A stretch of 64,000 bases of DNA from Polaribacter sp. SA4-12 (GCF_002163675.1 NZ_CP019334.1:1808001-1872000), one strand, 5' to 3'. Shown: positions 15,935 through 26,102, counted from the first letter of the stretch. Notes: a model not told the origin generated them from the sequence alone. Program-made: numbers and translations.

Positions 15935-15963
15935 TTGTTTAATATTTTTTTTTCATAACTTTA
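15935..15963 (+). promoter_or_regulatory. Promoter for the broken SnoaL-like gene
   Basis: TTG at 15935-15937, within TTTTTG, and TAACTTTA at 15956-15963 are 18 bp apart, close to the Bacteroidota TTG-N17-23-TAnnTTTG layout. The gene begins at 15988. Confidence 0.4.
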
Positions 15964-15987
15964 AACACAACCAAAAACCACAAAATT

Positions 15988-16350
15988 ATGAATACACAAG
16001 AAGTAGCAAAAAAATGGCAAGAAATGTGTCAGCAAGGAAAAAACTTAGAATGCATAGAAGAATTATACGCAGACAATGTTGTTAGTAAAGAAATGCCTGG
16101 TGTTCCTTTTGGTGAAATTGTTTCTAGTAAAAAAGAAGTTTTTGAAAAAAGCAAGCAATAGTTAGAAGACGTTGTTGAGTTTCATAAAGGTGAAATTTCA
16201 GATCCTGTCGTTGCAAATAATCATTATACAAGTAAAATGTACTTCGATGTTACATTTAAAAGCAGAGGAAGACAACAAATGGAAGAAGTTTGCGTTTTTG
16301 AAGTACAAGATGGTAAAATAACGAATGAACAATTCTTTTATACCATGTAG
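15988..16350 (+). pseudogene. SnoaL/NTF2-like protein gene with one in-frame stop
   Basis: A frame of 121 codons opens at ATG 15988 and closes at TAG 16350, but a TAG at 16159-16161 cuts it after 57 codons. Both halves read as one NTF2/SnoaL-like protein: MNTQEVAKKWQEMCQQGKN with a following LYADNVV before the stop, and VEFHKGEISDPVV, MYFDVTFKSRGR and EVCVFEVQDGKI after it. No frameshift is needed, only a single base change, most simply TGG to TAG in KSKQ-W-LEDVV. It has its own promoter and a terminator, so inactivation looks recent. A sequencing error or stop readthrough are the other possibilities. Confidence 0.85.
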
Positions 16351-16370
16351 TAAATTATTTATTCTTGATA

Positions 16371-16404
16371 AAAAGGCTTCAATAATGTTGGAGCCTTTTT
16401 TTTT
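16371..16404 (+). terminator. Hairpin terminator after the SnoaL-like gene
   Basis: AAAAGGCTTC (16371-16380) pairs with GAGCCTTTT (16391-16399) with one bulged base, followed by an uninterrupted T tract to 16404. Confidence 0.75.
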
Positions 16405-16422
16405 GAAAAAAAATTAAATTTA

Positions 16423-16455
16423 TTTTGGTAGATACTAATAATTGTAGTTTATTTG
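16423..16455 (+). promoter_or_regulatory. Promoter of tRNA-Thr
   Basis: TTTTG at 16423-16427 and TTTATTTG at 16448-16455 (one mismatch to TAnnTTTG, followed by C) are 20 bp apart. The tRNA starts 17 bp after the -7 element. Confidence 0.5.
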
Positions 16456-16471
16456 CGCACTCAAAATAAAA

Positions 16472-16545
16472 GCCGATGTAGCTCAGCTGGCTAGAGCAGC
16501 TGATTTGTAATCAGCAGGTCGTGGGTTCGAGTCCCTCCATCGGCT
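16472..16545 (+). tRNA. tRNA-Thr (anticodon TGT)
   Basis: The acceptor arms GCCGATG (16472-16478) and CATCGGC (16538-16544) pair perfectly. The D arm contains GCTCAGCTGGCTAGAGC, the anticodon stem is GCTGA/TCAGC with loop TTTGTAA giving anticodon TGT (reads ACA Thr codons), and the T arm contains GTGGGTTCGAGTCCC-type sequence. The CCA end is not encoded. A strong hairpin terminator follows. Confidence 0.97.
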
Positions 16546-16554
16546 CAAATTTTA

Positions 16555-16593
16555 AAAGTCTCAAAACATTTATGTTTTGAGACTTTCTTTTTT
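16555..16593 (+). terminator. Hairpin terminator after tRNA-Thr
   Basis: AAAGTCTCAAAACAT and ATGTTTTGAGACTTT form a perfect long stem with a two-base loop, followed by a T-rich tract, directly after the tRNA. Confidence 0.85.
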
Positions 16594-16736
16594 TACGCAA
16601 ACTTTAAAACGAACATAAAGTTAAAGAGTTCAATTTGAGGTATCAATTTTAAAAGCCCCACATAAGACTAAAAAAAGGGTATAATATTGTAAAATCTTTA
16701 TTATTTTAGTCGATTAATTATCCTAATTATAATTTT

Positions 16737-17342
16737 ATGCTCATTATTGGAATTGCTGGAGGTACAGGAAGTGGAAAAACTACAGTAGTAAATCAAATTA
16801 TTGAACAATTACCTACTGATGAAGTTTGTGTAATTTCTCAAGATTCTTACTACAACCAAACAGTTAATTTATCTTACGAAGAAAGAACAAAAATTAATTT
16901 TGACCATCCAAGGGCTATTGATTTTGAATTAATTGTTAAACATTTAAAGAAATTAAAATCAGGAAAAACAATTGAACAACCAGTATATTCTTTCGTAACA
17001 CATAACAGAACAACAGATACTGTAAAAACACACCCTAGAAAAGTGGTGATTGTTGAAGGAATTTTAATTTTAAACAACGAAGCTTTAAGGGATTTGTTTG
17101 ACATCAAAATATTTGTACACGCAGATACTGATGAACGATTAGTTAGAAGAATTCGAAGAGATATTACAGAAAGAGGTAGAGATATTGATGAAGTTTTAAA
17201 TAGATACCAAGATACTTTAAAACCAATGCACCTTCAATTTATTGAGCCTACCAAAAATTTTGCAGATATTATCATTCCTAATAATAAACATAATACCGTT
17301 GCAATTGATGTTGTAAGAACAGTAATTAACGACCGTTTATAA
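16737..17342 (+). CDS. udk: Uridine kinase
   Basis: This 201-residue enzyme phosphorylates uridine and cytidine in pyrimidine salvage. It has the P-loop GIAGGTGSGKTTVV (residues 5-18), SQDSYYN, FDHPRAIDF and the RRIRRDITERGRD region typical of Udk. Length matches the family. It lies 4 bp before the septum initiator gene, a common flavobacterial arrangement. Confidence 0.95.
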   Translation: MLIIGIAGGTGSGKTTVVNQIIEQLPTDEVCVISQDSYYNQTVNLSYEERTKINFDHPRAIDFELIVKHLKKLKSGKTIEQPVYSFVTHNRTTDTVKTHPRKVVIVEGILILNNEALRDLFDIKIFVHADTDERLVRRIRRDITERGRDIDEVLNRYQDTLKPMHLQFIEPTKNFADIIIPNNKHNTVAIDVVRTVINDRL

Positions 17343-17346
17343 ATTT

Positions 17347-17664
17347 ATGACTCTAAAAGAAATAAGGAAAAATCGTTTTATAAAGATTATAACAAATGTT
17401 TTTGTTTTAATCTTAATTCCTTTTTTAATATGGATGTTTTTTATTGATGACAATTCATACTTAGTTCATAGAAAATTAGACAATGAAATTAATGATTTAG
17501 AAAGTACAATCTCTTTCTATGAAAATAAAATAGCTGAAGATAAAGCTACTATAAAAAAACTACAAGACTCACTTCAATTAGAACGTTTCGCTAGAGAAAA
17601 GTATTTAATGAAGAAAGAGAATGAAGATATCTATTTAATAGAATTTGACACAATAAAAGAATAA
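17347..17664 (+). CDS. Septum formation initiator (FtsB/DivIC-like)
   Basis: This 105-residue protein has a short basic N-terminus, one membrane helix (ITNVFVLILIPFLIWMFFI, about residues 15-33), and a periplasmic coiled coil (LDNEINDLESTISFYENKI) followed by ERFAREKYLMKKENEDIYLI, the pattern of FtsB/DivIC proteins that link divisome components. It starts 4 bp after udk, and the next gene starts at the base after its stop, so all are one operon. Confidence 0.9.
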   Translation: MTLKEIRKNRFIKIITNVFVLILIPFLIWMFFIDDNSYLVHRKLDNEINDLESTISFYENKIAEDKATIKKLQDSLQLERFAREKYLMKKENEDIYLIEFDTIKE

Positions 17665-19041
17665 ATGAGTACATCTCTATTTAATGAGTTTCAAAAAACT
17701 ACTCCTTCTGCTTGGAAAAATAAAATTCAGGTAGACTTAAAAGGAGCAGATTATAATGATTCGCTTCTTTGGAAAACCAACGAAGGAATTGTTGTAAAAC
17801 CTTTTTACACCTCAGAAGATAGAACAAATCATAAAGTAGAAACTCCTAATAAAGGATTTAATATTTGTCAATCTATTTTTGTTGATGATGAAAAAATAGC
17901 AAATTCTTTAGCAATTGATGCTCTTAAAAGGGGAGCTACATCAATTCAATTTAAAGCAAATTCAATTTTTGATTATAAAAAATTATTACTAAATATAAAA
18001 CTTGAATCTATTTTCATCTATTTTCATTTTTCATTTTTAGATGATGGTTTTCAAACGGAAGTTTCGAATTTCATCAATTCTAAAAACACCTATTTTCAGA
18101 CAGACATTATTGGAAATTTAGCAGAAAGTGGTAATTGGTTTTTTAATTTAAAAGACGATTTCAATAAGCTAGATATCATTCAAAAAAAATCTAGTAACTG
18201 TATTTCAGTTTCTAGTGATTTATATCAAAATTGTGGAGCAACAATTACACAACAACTTGCTTATACATTAGCACATGCAAATGAATATTTAAATAAGTTT
18301 GGAGGAGAAGTTGCTACCAAAATTCATTTTTCTTTTTCTGTTGGAAGTAATTATTTTTTCGAAATTGCCAAATTAAGAGCTTTTAGAATTTTATGGGCAA
18401 CACTTTTAGAAGAATATGATGTAGAAAGTGTTGAAGCTCATCTTTTTGTACAACCAAGTTTAAGAAATAAAACATTGTATGATTACAATGTAAATTTATT
18501 AAGAACTACATCAGAATGCATGAGTGCAATTTTAGGTGGAGCTAATACTATTTCGAATGTTTCTTATGATGCTATTTACCATAAATCTAATGAATTTGGA
18601 GAGCGTATTTCTAGAAATCAGTTATTAATCTTACAACAAGAGAGTTACTTGCAAGAAGCTCAAGGTTTTGCTGACGGCTCTTATTACATAGATTCTATAA
18701 CACAACAACTAGCAGAGAATTCTTTAATCATTTTTAAGCAACTAGAAAAAAATGGCGGTTTTTTAAAACAGTTAAAAACAGGCACAATTCAGAAAAAAAT
18801 AAAAGAAAACTTAAAAAAAGAGCAAAAAAATTTACTAGATAAAGAGATCATATTATTAGGCACAAATTTACAACAAAACAAGGACGATAGAATGCAGCAT
18901 GATTTAGAGTTGTATCCTTTTGTAAAGCAAAGAAACATAAAAACTTTGATTCCCCCATTAACTAAAAACCGTCTTTCAGAATCGCTAGAAAAAGAACGAT
19001 TAATTTCTGAGAAAGGTATAAATAATCCCTATAATGGATAA
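17665..19041 (+). CDS. mutA: Methylmalonyl-CoA mutase small subunit
   Basis: This 458-residue protein is the non-catalytic beta subunit that partners MutB in the conversion between methylmalonyl-CoA and succinyl-CoA. It is related to the MutB barrel (FSVGSNYFFEIAKLRAFRILWATLL; AILGGANTISNVSYD; PLT tail) but shorter and without a C-terminal cobalamin domain. It starts directly after the FtsB-like gene. The large subunit lies 318 bp further on, separated by a small membrane protein gene that overlaps both. Confidence 0.93.
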   Translation: MSTSLFNEFQKTTPSAWKNKIQVDLKGADYNDSLLWKTNEGIVVKPFYTSEDRTNHKVETPNKGFNICQSIFVDDEKIANSLAIDALKRGATSIQFKANSIFDYKKLLLNIKLESIFIYFHFSFLDDGFQTEVSNFINSKNTYFQTDIIGNLAESGNWFFNLKDDFNKLDIIQKKSSNCISVSSDLYQNCGATITQQLAYTLAHANEYLNKFGGEVATKIHFSFSVGSNYFFEIAKLRAFRILWATLLEEYDVESVEAHLFVQPSLRNKTLYDYNVNLLRTTSECMSAILGGANTISNVSYDAIYHKSNEFGERISRNQLLILQQESYLQEAQGFADGSYYIDSITQQLAENSLIIFKQLEKNGGFLKQLKTGTIQKKIKENLKKEQKNLLDKEIILLGTNLQQNKDDRMQHDLELYPFVKQRNIKTLIPPLTKNRLSESLEKERLISEKGINNPYNG

Positions 19042-19414
19042 GAATAAAGAAATTCTAGATAAACAAAAAAGACAAAGTGAATTAAAAAAGGAAGTACAAA
19101 GCATCAAGAAAAACCTGCCTTCATTTATTATTGGATTCATCTTTTTTGTTGCAGTTAGTTTGTATTTTTTAGAACACAAGTTCTATGACTTTTTTGGCAA
19201 TAGTGTCAACTTTATAATTGCCATCATTATTTTCTTATGTCTGTTTTCTCTATTTTTTGTTTTAAGAAGCTATCATATAATTAAGAAGAAAGAACAGGAA
19301 GCAAAAGCAATTGGTGTTCAATTATACCATTTAATGAAGTTACAAGTAGAAGCTAAAAATGAAGAGAAAAGAAGTTCAACATATAAAACTGAAAAGATCA
19401 AAACAAACAGCTAA
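19034..19414 (+). CDS. Small two-helix membrane protein between mutA and mutB
   Basis: This 126-residue protein begins with a Lys-rich coiled-coil segment ([20 protein letters not shown]), has two hydrophobic helices ([16 protein letters not shown] and [18 protein letters not shown]) joined by a short loop, and ends with another charged helix. It overlaps mutA by 8 bp and mutB by 56 bp, so its translation is bound to theirs. I know of no assigned function; the arrangement suggests a conserved membrane partner or a chance passenger. Confidence 0.72.
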   Translation: MDKNKEILDKQKRQSELKKEVQSIKKNLPSFIIGFIFFVAVSLYFLEHKFYDFFGNSVNFIIAIIIFLCLFSLFFVLRSYHIIKKKEQEAKAIGVQLYHLMKLQVEAKNEEKRSSTYKTEKIKTNS

Positions 19415-21422
19415 AACTCCTTTTAAACAAGAAGGATTTGTTGCTGGTATTGCGCCAAATTTACGTGGACCATATTCTACAATGTATGTTAGAAGACCAT
19501 GGACAATTAGACAATACGCAGGTTTTTCTACAGCTGAAGAAAGTAATGCTTTTTACAGAAGAAACTTAGAAGCTGGTCAAAAAGGATTATCTGTTGCTTT
19601 TGACTTAGCAACTCACAGAGGTTATGATTCTGATCATGAACGAGTACAAGGTGATGTTGGTAAAGCAGGTGTAGCTATTGATTCTGTTGAAGACATGAAG
19701 ATTTTATTTAACGAAATTCCTTTAGATAAAATGTCGGTTTCAATGACTATGAACGGTGCTGTTTTGCCCATTTTAGCATTTTATATTGTTGCTGCAGAAG
19801 AACAAGGAGTTTCAATAAATCAACTTTCTGGAACCATTCAAAATGATATTTTAAAGGAGTTTATGGTTAGAAATACATATATCTACCCTCCTTCACCATC
19901 CATGAAAATTATTGCTGATATTTTTGAATATACAAGTAATAAGATGCCAAAATATAATTCAATTTCAATTTCTGGTTACCACATGCAAGAAGCAGGTGCA
20001 ACTGCAGAGATAGAATTAGCATATACACTTGCTGATGGATTGGAATATATTAGAAAAGGAATTGAAGCAGGAATGGATATCGATTCTTTTGCACCAAGAT
20101 TATCTTTCTTTTGGGCAATTGGCATGGATCATTTTACTGAAATCGCAAAATTAAGAGCTGCAAGAATGTTGTGGGCAAAGATTGTAAAACAATTCAACCC
20201 AAAAAACCAAAAATCTTTAGCTTTAAGAACTCATTGTCAAACTAGTGGTTGGTCTTTAACAGAACAAGATCCTTTTAACAATGTTGCAAGAACAACTGTA
20301 GAAGCTATGGCTGCTGCATTTGGCGGTACACAAAGTTTACATACAAATGCTTTAGATGAAGCTATTGCATTACCTACAGATTTTTCTGCAAGAATTGCAA
20401 GAAACACACAAATATATTTACAAAAAGAAACACATATTACCAAAACCGTAGATCCTTGGGCAGGAAGTTATCATGTAGAAAAACTGACTGAAGATATTGC
20501 AAACAAAGCTTGGGAGTTAATTTCTGAAGTGGAAGAATTAGGAGGAATGACTAAAGCCATTGAAAAAGGGATTCCTAAAATGCGTATTGAAGAAGCTGCC
20601 GCAATTAAACAAGCAAAAATTGATAGCGGAAAAGATGTAATTGTTGGTGTTAATAAATATCAATTAAAAGAAGAAGACCCTTTACATATTTTAGAAGTTG
20701 ATAATGAAGCTGTTCGTAAATCTCAAATTGAAAGATTAAACCAATTAAAAGCAAATAGAAATAATACTGAAGTTCAAAAATCTTTAGTAGACCTAACAGA
20801 AGCTGCAAAATCAGGTAATGAAAACCTACTAGATTTAGCAGTAAAAGCAGCAAAAAACAGAGCAACCTTAGGTGAAATTTCTGATGCTTTAGAGTTCGTT
20901 TTTGGAAGACATAAAGCTGTTCATAAAACAATTTCTGGAGTGTATAGTAAAGAAATAAAAGACGATAAGCTTTTTAAGAAAGCTGCTGAATTGGCAGATA
21001 AATTTGCTGATTTAGAAGGAAGACGCCCAAGAATTATGATTGCAAAATTAGGACAAGATGGTCATGATAGAGGTGCAAAAGTAGTTGCAACTGGTTATGC
21101 CGATTTAGGTTTTGATGTAGATATTGGCCCATTATTTCAAACACCATTAGAAGCTACAAAACAAGCTGTAGAAAATGATGTTCATATTTTAGGAATATCT
21201 TCTTTAGCTGCTGGACATAAAACACTAGTTCCACAAGTCATTGCAGAACTGAAAAAATATGATCGTGAAGACATTATGGTAATTGTAGGAGGTGTAATTC
21301 CTGCACAAGATTATCAATTTTTATTTGATGCTGGTGCTGTTGGTGTCTTTGGACCTGGAACTAAAATTTCTAAAGCTGCCATTGATTTATTAACGATTCT
21401 AATCGATAGTGTTTCTGAATAA
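19359..21422 (+). CDS. mutB: Methylmalonyl-CoA mutase large subunit
   Basis: This 687-residue adenosylcobalamin-dependent mutase carries the substrate-binding barrel ([18 protein letters not shown], about 28-45; [32 protein letters not shown]) and a C-terminal B12 domain with the DxHxxG motif in [12 protein letters not shown] (about 566) and [12 protein letters not shown]. The start at 19359 leaves a short N-terminal tail before the barrel and overlaps the preceding membrane protein gene; there is no better Met nearby. With MutA it interconverts succinyl-CoA and methylmalonyl-CoA. Confidence 0.95.
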   Translation: MKRKEVQHIKLKRSKQTAKTPFKQEGFVAGIAPNLRGPYSTMYVRRPWTIRQYAGFSTAEESNAFYRRNLEAGQKGLSVAFDLATHRGYDSDHERVQGDVGKAGVAIDSVEDMKILFNEIPLDKMSVSMTMNGAVLPILAFYIVAAEEQGVSINQLSGTIQNDILKEFMVRNTYIYPPSPSMKIIADIFEYTSNKMPKYNSISISGYHMQEAGATAEIELAYTLADGLEYIRKGIEAGMDIDSFAPRLSFFWAIGMDHFTEIAKLRAARMLWAKIVKQFNPKNQKSLALRTHCQTSGWSLTEQDPFNNVARTTVEAMAAAFGGTQSLHTNALDEAIALPTDFSARIARNTQIYLQKETHITKTVDPWAGSYHVEKLTEDIANKAWELISEVEELGGMTKAIEKGIPKMRIEEAAAIKQAKIDSGKDVIVGVNKYQLKEEDPLHILEVDNEAVRKSQIERLNQLKANRNNTEVQKSLVDLTEAAKSGNENLLDLAVKAAKNRATLGEISDALEFVFGRHKAVHKTISGVYSKEIKDDKLFKKAAELADKFADLEGRRPRIMIAKLGQDGHDRGAKVVATGYADLGFDVDIGPLFQTPLEATKQAVENDVHILGISSLAAGHKTLVPQVIAELKKYDREDIMVIVGGVIPAQDYQFLFDAGAVGVFGPGTKISKAAIDLLTILIDSVSE

Positions 21423-21548
21423 TTTGATTTGTTTCTAAACTTAATTTCTGGCAACTTCACGAAATTCTAATATCAGTCATTAAAACGGAACCATATTAGC
21501 GTTAACGTTTTACATAATTATGAAAAACATCTACAAGAACTAAATCGT

Positions 21549-22142
21549 ATGTTAAGAAAAATCTGGATTATAATATTTTGTATTGTATTAATTTGGTCTG
21601 CAATAAATCCTCATGATTATTTTACTTGGTTTTTAGAGGTTATACCTGCATTTATAGGTGTTTTTGTATTATGGAAAACAGAAAAATCATTCCCTCTTAC
21701 AGTTTTAGTTTATAATTTAATTCTAATTCATATGATCATATTAATGATTGGCGGGCATTATACATATGCTGAAGTACCTTTGTTTAATACAATAAAAGAC
21801 ATATTTGAATTAGGGAGAAATAATTATGATAAAATTGGGCATTTAGCTCAAGGATTTGTACCTGCAATGATAGCTAGAGAGATTTTCATAAGAAAAAAAA
21901 TTATTACTTCAAAACCTTGGGAGAATTTTTTAATCATAGCATTTTGTCTAGGATTTAGTGCTTTCTATGAATTAATTGAATGGTGGGTTGCAATTGGATC
22001 AGGTGAATCTGCAGAAGCTTTTCTTGGAACACAAGGATACATCTGGGATACTCAATCCGATATGGGACTAGCTTTGTTAGGAGCTATTATTGCTTTAATA
22101 AGTTTGAGTAAAACACATAACAAACAATTGAATAAAATTTAA
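21549..22142 (+). CDS. DUF2238 (YjdF-like) membrane protein
   Basis: This 197-residue polytopic membrane protein has five or six helices and the DUF2238 features IGGHYTYAEVPLF, NNYDKIGHLAQGFVPAMIARE and FYELIEWWVAI with a later WDTQSDMGLALLGA. Length fits the family. The role is unknown. It stands alone between mutB and the cytochrome c maturation gene. Confidence 0.87.
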   Translation: MLRKIWIIIFCIVLIWSAINPHDYFTWFLEVIPAFIGVFVLWKTEKSFPLTVLVYNLILIHMIILMIGGHYTYAEVPLFNTIKDIFELGRNNYDKIGHLAQGFVPAMIAREIFIRKKIITSKPWENFLIIAFCLGFSAFYELIEWWVAIGSGESAEAFLGTQGYIWDTQSDMGLALLGAIIALISLSKTHNKQLNKI

Positions 22143-22271
22143 TTACGAAGCATAAAGTTGCTAGCGTATATATCCAATTCATCAAAATCTCAAAAAAACT
22201 CCACTCTTTTTTTAACAAACCTTAACATTAAAAAAGAACTTTTCAAGATGTAGTTTTATTTCTTTTATCCG

Positions 22272-22279
22272 TAAATTTG
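22272..22279 (+). promoter_or_regulatory. -7 promoter element for ccsBA
   Basis: TAAATTTG followed by C matches the Bacteroidota -7 consensus exactly and lies 28 bp before the start at 22308. No clear -33 TTG is at the normal distance. Confidence 0.45.
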
Positions 22280-22307
22280 CGAGACTTTAAAAAACCACTA
22301 AAACCGA

Positions 22308-25300
22308 ATGAAAAAAATTCTTAACATACTATATTCTACACGCTTAACAGCCGTATTATTTATCCTTTTCGCTACAGCAATGGGAATTGCAACCTTTATA
22401 GAAAACGATTTCGGAACACAAACATCGAAAGCCTTAGTTTATAATACTTGGTGGTTTGAGTTAATTATGGTATTTTTTGTAATTAATTTCTTCGGAAATA
22501 TTTTTAGATATAGACTTTACAGAAAAGAGAAATGGGCTGTTTTAATGTTTCATTTAGCATTTTTATTCATTCTTATTGGAGCTGGTGTTACACGTTATAT
22601 TGGTTATGAAGGTATTATGCTGATAAATGAAGGAGAAACTACAAGTCAGTTTTTATCTGAAACAACGTATTTAAATGTAGCTGTTGATGATGGAAAAAAC
22701 CAAAGAACTCCTAATATTGAGCAAAGTTTATTATTATCTGCTTGGGGTGAAAATAATCTTGAATTTACATCAAATTTTAAAGCCCAAAAGATAGATTTTA
22801 AATTAGTAAACTATATTCCTTGGGCAGAAAAGAAATTAGTAGAAGATGAAAATGGTGTAGATCATCTGTTTTTTGTAGAATCTTCTGAAGGAACTCGTCA
22901 TGAACATTGGATTAAGAAAGGAACGATTCAGAATATTCATGGAGTTTTAGTTGGTTTTGATGCTTCTAATAATAATGCTTCTATCAACTTTACAAAAGAA
23001 GATGGAAACTTAAAAATGATTTCTAAAGATGATGGTGATTGGTTTAGAATGGCAGATCAAAAAAGAGGAAACATTGTAAAAGATTCTGTTCAAAATTTTC
23101 AATTTTTAACACTACACAACGTTGCCGGCTTACAATTTGTGATTCCAAGACCTGCTGAAAAAGGAATTATGAAAACTGTTAGTGGACCAAAAGATAATAA
23201 AAAATTAGATGTAGTTGTATTTGATGTAACAACTAATAATGAAACAAAACAAGTAGAACTTTCTGGTGGTAAATATAATGTTGATGGTGTAAAAGAACTA
23301 ACTATTGGTAATTTAAATTTTAGAATGTGGTATGGCGCTAATGTTTTAGAAACTCCATTTGCTGTAAAATTAAATGACTTTCAATTAGAAAAATATCCAG
23401 GGTCAGAAAGTGCTGCAGCTTATGCAAGTGAAGTTACTGTTATTGATCAAAACGAAACATATGATTATAGAATTTTTATGAATCATATTTTAGACCACAA
23501 AGGATATAAATTCTTTCAATCGAGCTACGATTTATCAGGTCCGGTAGAACAAACTCATCTTTCTGTAAACCATGATTTCTTAGGAACTTTTATTACGTAT
23601 TTAGGATATTCTCTTTTATACATTGGTTTAATTTGTATTCTTTTTGCTAAAAACACTCGTTTTGATGATTTAAAAGATGGTTTGAGAAAAATTAGAAAGA
23701 AAAAAATGACGTTATCTATTGTAGCAGCATTATTTATTTCAAGTTTTAGTTTTGCACAGCACGATGCACATCAACCAAATAAAATTACAGAACAACAAAT
23801 AGACTCTATTTTAAAAGCAAATTTAGTTGATGTTGATCATGCCGAAAGTTTCAACAAACTAGTTGTACAAGATGCTGGTGGACGAATGAAACCAGCACAT
23901 ACTTTTGCTTCTGAATTAGTTAGAAAAGTTAGTAAAACAGAAACTTTTAAAGACATGAAACCAAGTCAGGTTTTGTTATCTATTATAGAAAACCCAAGAC
24001 TTTGGTTTGAAGTACCAGTTATTTATTTAGAAAAAGGGAATACTAAAATTAGAGAACAGCTAAGCATACCTGTGACTGCTAAATATGCTCGTTTATCTGA
24101 TTTTATTACTCCTAGAGGAGCGTATAAAATAAAAGATCAAGTTGCTGAAGCACAAAAGAAAAATGTAAAAAATAAGTTCGAGAAAGATTTAATTAAAATT
24201 GATAAACGTGTAGGTTTATTATACAGTGCTATTGGTGGTGGTATTTTACGCATTTTCCCAATTCCTAATGATGATAATAACACTTGGGTTTCTCAACCAG
24301 AAAGTTCTACTGCAGGTTTTAAAGGGACAGATTCTGTTTTTGTTCGTCAATCTTTACCTGTTTATATTCAGTTTTTACAGGATGCAAAAAAGACAAATGA
24401 TTATTCTAAAGCAGATCAAATTTTAGATGGAATTAAAAAGTTTCAAATGAAGTTTGGATCTGAAGTACATCCATCAGAAAAAAGAATTGATTTAGAGATT
24501 TCTTATAATAAGATTCAACCATTTCAAAAACTTGTAAAGTACTATGGTTATACAAGTTTACTTTTAATAATTTTTGTTTTATGGCAAATATTCAATCCTA
24601 AAAAATGGGTTAATAATACTGTGAAAATATTAATAATTGTTATTGTTGGTTTATTTATTGTACATACTTTAAGTTTAATTTCTCGCTGGTATATTAGTGG
24701 AAATGCACCTTGGACAAACGCATATGAATCTATTATTTTTGTTGCTTGGGCAACAATGTTATTCGGTCTACTTATCGGAAGAAAATCTGCCTTAACAATT
24801 ACAGCAGCTACATTTTTAGCAGCAATTACATTATTTTTTGCAGGTCAAAACTGGTTAGATCCAGAAATTGCAAACATACAACCTGTTTTAAATTCTTGGT
24901 GGCTTTTAGTTCATACTTCTATTATTGTAGCTAGTTACGGACCACTTTCATTAGGAATGATTCTTGGTATTTTCGCTTTAATTCTTATGGTTTTTACAAC
25001 CGAACAGAATAAAAAGAAAATGGATTTAAATATTAGAGAAATTACCATTATTAACGAAATGGCAATTACCGTTGGTTTAGTAATGTTAACTATTGGTAAC
25101 TTTCTTGGAGGAATGTGGGCAAATGAAAGTTGGGGACGTTATTGGGGTTGGGATCCAAAAGAAACTTGGGCTTTAATCTCTATTATGATTTATGCTTTTG
25201 TTTTACACATGCGTTTAATACCAGGTTTAAGAGGTAGATTATCTTTTAATTTTGCTTCAGCATTTGCATATTTATCTATAATGATGACTTATTTTGGTGT

Positions 25301-25442
25301 AAACTTCTATTTAGCTGGTTTGCATTCTTATGCAAGTGGAGACCAATCTGTAACACCAAAAGAAGCTTATATTTATATTGCAACATTAATTTTATTAACA
25401 GTTGTTGCATCCTTTAAGTACAAGAAATACTTTAAAAAGTAA
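22308..25442 (+). CDS. ccsBA: Cytochrome c biogenesis fusion protein CcsBA (ResB-ResC)
   Basis: This 1044-residue System II cytochrome c synthase attaches haem to apocytochromes c outside the inner membrane. The N-terminal half is ResB/CcsB-like (LYSTRLTAVLFILFATAMGIATFIEN) with a large periplasmic domain; the C-terminal part is CcsA with many helices and the haem-handling WWD motif WGRYWGWDPKETWAL at about residue 945. Fusion of both halves is usual in Bacteroidota. An internal stretch around residues 465-490 (TLSIVAALFISSFSFAQHD) looks like a former signal peptide, a trace of the fusion. A perfect -7 element lies just upstream. Confidence 0.93.
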   Translation: MKKILNILYSTRLTAVLFILFATAMGIATFIENDFGTQTSKALVYNTWWFELIMVFFVINFFGNIFRYRLYRKEKWAVLMFHLAFLFILIGAGVTRYIGYEGIMLINEGETTSQFLSETTYLNVAVDDGKNQRTPNIEQSLLLSAWGENNLEFTSNFKAQKIDFKLVNYIPWAEKKLVEDENGVDHLFFVESSEGTRHEHWIKKGTIQNIHGVLVGFDASNNNASINFTKEDGNLKMISKDDGDWFRMADQKRGNIVKDSVQNFQFLTLHNVAGLQFVIPRPAEKGIMKTVSGPKDNKKLDVVVFDVTTNNETKQVELSGGKYNVDGVKELTIGNLNFRMWYGANVLETPFAVKLNDFQLEKYPGSESAAAYASEVTVIDQNETYDYRIFMNHILDHKGYKFFQSSYDLSGPVEQTHLSVNHDFLGTFITYLGYSLLYIGLICILFAKNTRFDDLKDGLRKIRKKKMTLSIVAALFISSFSFAQHDAHQPNKITEQQIDSILKANLVDVDHAESFNKLVVQDAGGRMKPAHTFASELVRKVSKTETFKDMKPSQVLLSIIENPRLWFEVPVIYLEKGNTKIREQLSIPVTAKYARLSDFITPRGAYKIKDQVAEAQKKNVKNKFEKDLIKIDKRVGLLYSAIGGGILRIFPIPNDDNNTWVSQPESSTAGFKGTDSVFVRQSLPVYIQFLQDAKKTNDYSKADQILDGIKKFQMKFGSEVHPSEKRIDLEISYNKIQPFQKLVKYYGYTSLLLIIFVLWQIFNPKKWVNNTVKILIIVIVGLFIVHTLSLISRWYISGNAPWTNAYESIIFVAWATMLFGLLIGRKSALTITAATFLAAITLFFAGQNWLDPEIANIQPVLNSWWLLVHTSIIVASYGPLSLGMILGIFALILMVFTTEQNKKKMDLNIREITIINEMAITVGLVMLTIGNFLGGMWANESWGRYWGWDPKETWALISIMIYAFVLHMRLIPGLRGRLSFNFASAFAYLSIMMTYFGVNFYLAGLHSYASGDQSVTPKEAYIYIATLILLTVVASFKYKKYFKK

Positions 25443-25534
25443 CGATATAGTTTCGCAAGAAAATGTATTTTTGCAATTGATTTAAAAACAATCTCTCAAC
25501 TGCTCTTGAGAGGACAAAAAAAGAATTATTTAAT

Positions 25535-26050
25535 ATGTTTCATAAAAATATAAAATTAGCAATTGCAGGTTTACTTACTGTTTGGGCTGTGTATCAATTT
25601 AGTCAGGTTAATATAATGAACGGAATCTCTATCTTATTATTAGCAGGGATTTTTGTTTTGTTATACTTTAAAAATGAGTTTATTTTAATGGCTTTTTTAC
25701 AGTTACGTAAACAAAACTTTGAAGGAACAAAAAAATGGTTAGGTTATATTAAAAACCCTGAAGCTGCTTTAATTACAAAACAACAAGGTTATTATAACTA
25801 TTTACACGGAATTATATTAAGTCAGACAAATATTACACAAGCTGAAAAGTACTTGCGTAAAGCTGTAAAATTAGGTTTAGCAATGGATCATGATTTAGCA
25901 ATGGCAAAACTACAATTAGCTGGTATTTCTATGACCAAAAGACGTAAACGTGAAGCAACTCTTTTAATGGCTGAAGCTAAAAAGTTAGATAAACATGGAA
26001 TGTTGAAAGATCAAATGAAAATGATGAAAGATCAAATGAAGAAGATCTAA
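25535..26050 (+). CDS. DUF2892-like membrane protein with TPR-like tail
   Basis: This 171-residue protein has two N-terminal membrane helices (IKLAIAGLLTVWAVYQF and MNGISILLLAGIFVLLYF) and a helical tail with TPR-like pairs (GYYNYLHGIILSQTNITQAEKYLRKAVKLGL, AMDHDLAMAKLQLAGISM). The end repeats LKDQMKMMKDQMKKI. It is probably an inner-membrane anchored adaptor facing the cytosol. The role is unknown. It follows ccsBA by 92 bp and ends in a terminator. Confidence 0.78.
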   Translation: MFHKNIKLAIAGLLTVWAVYQFSQVNIMNGISILLLAGIFVLLYFKNEFILMAFLQLRKQNFEGTKKWLGYIKNPEAALITKQQGYYNYLHGIILSQTNITQAEKYLRKAVKLGLAMDHDLAMAKLQLAGISMTKRRKREATLLMAEAKKLDKHGMLKDQMKMMKDQMKKI

Positions 26051-26074
26051 TTCTTTTCATTCTTACTGATATAA

Positions 26075-26102
26075 AAAAAATCCGCTTTTAAGCGGATTTT
26101 TT
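26075..26102 (+). terminator. Hairpin terminator after the DUF2892-like gene
   Basis: AAAATCCGCTT (26077-26087) and AAGCGGATTTT (26090-26100) form a perfect stem followed by a T run. Confidence 0.85.
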
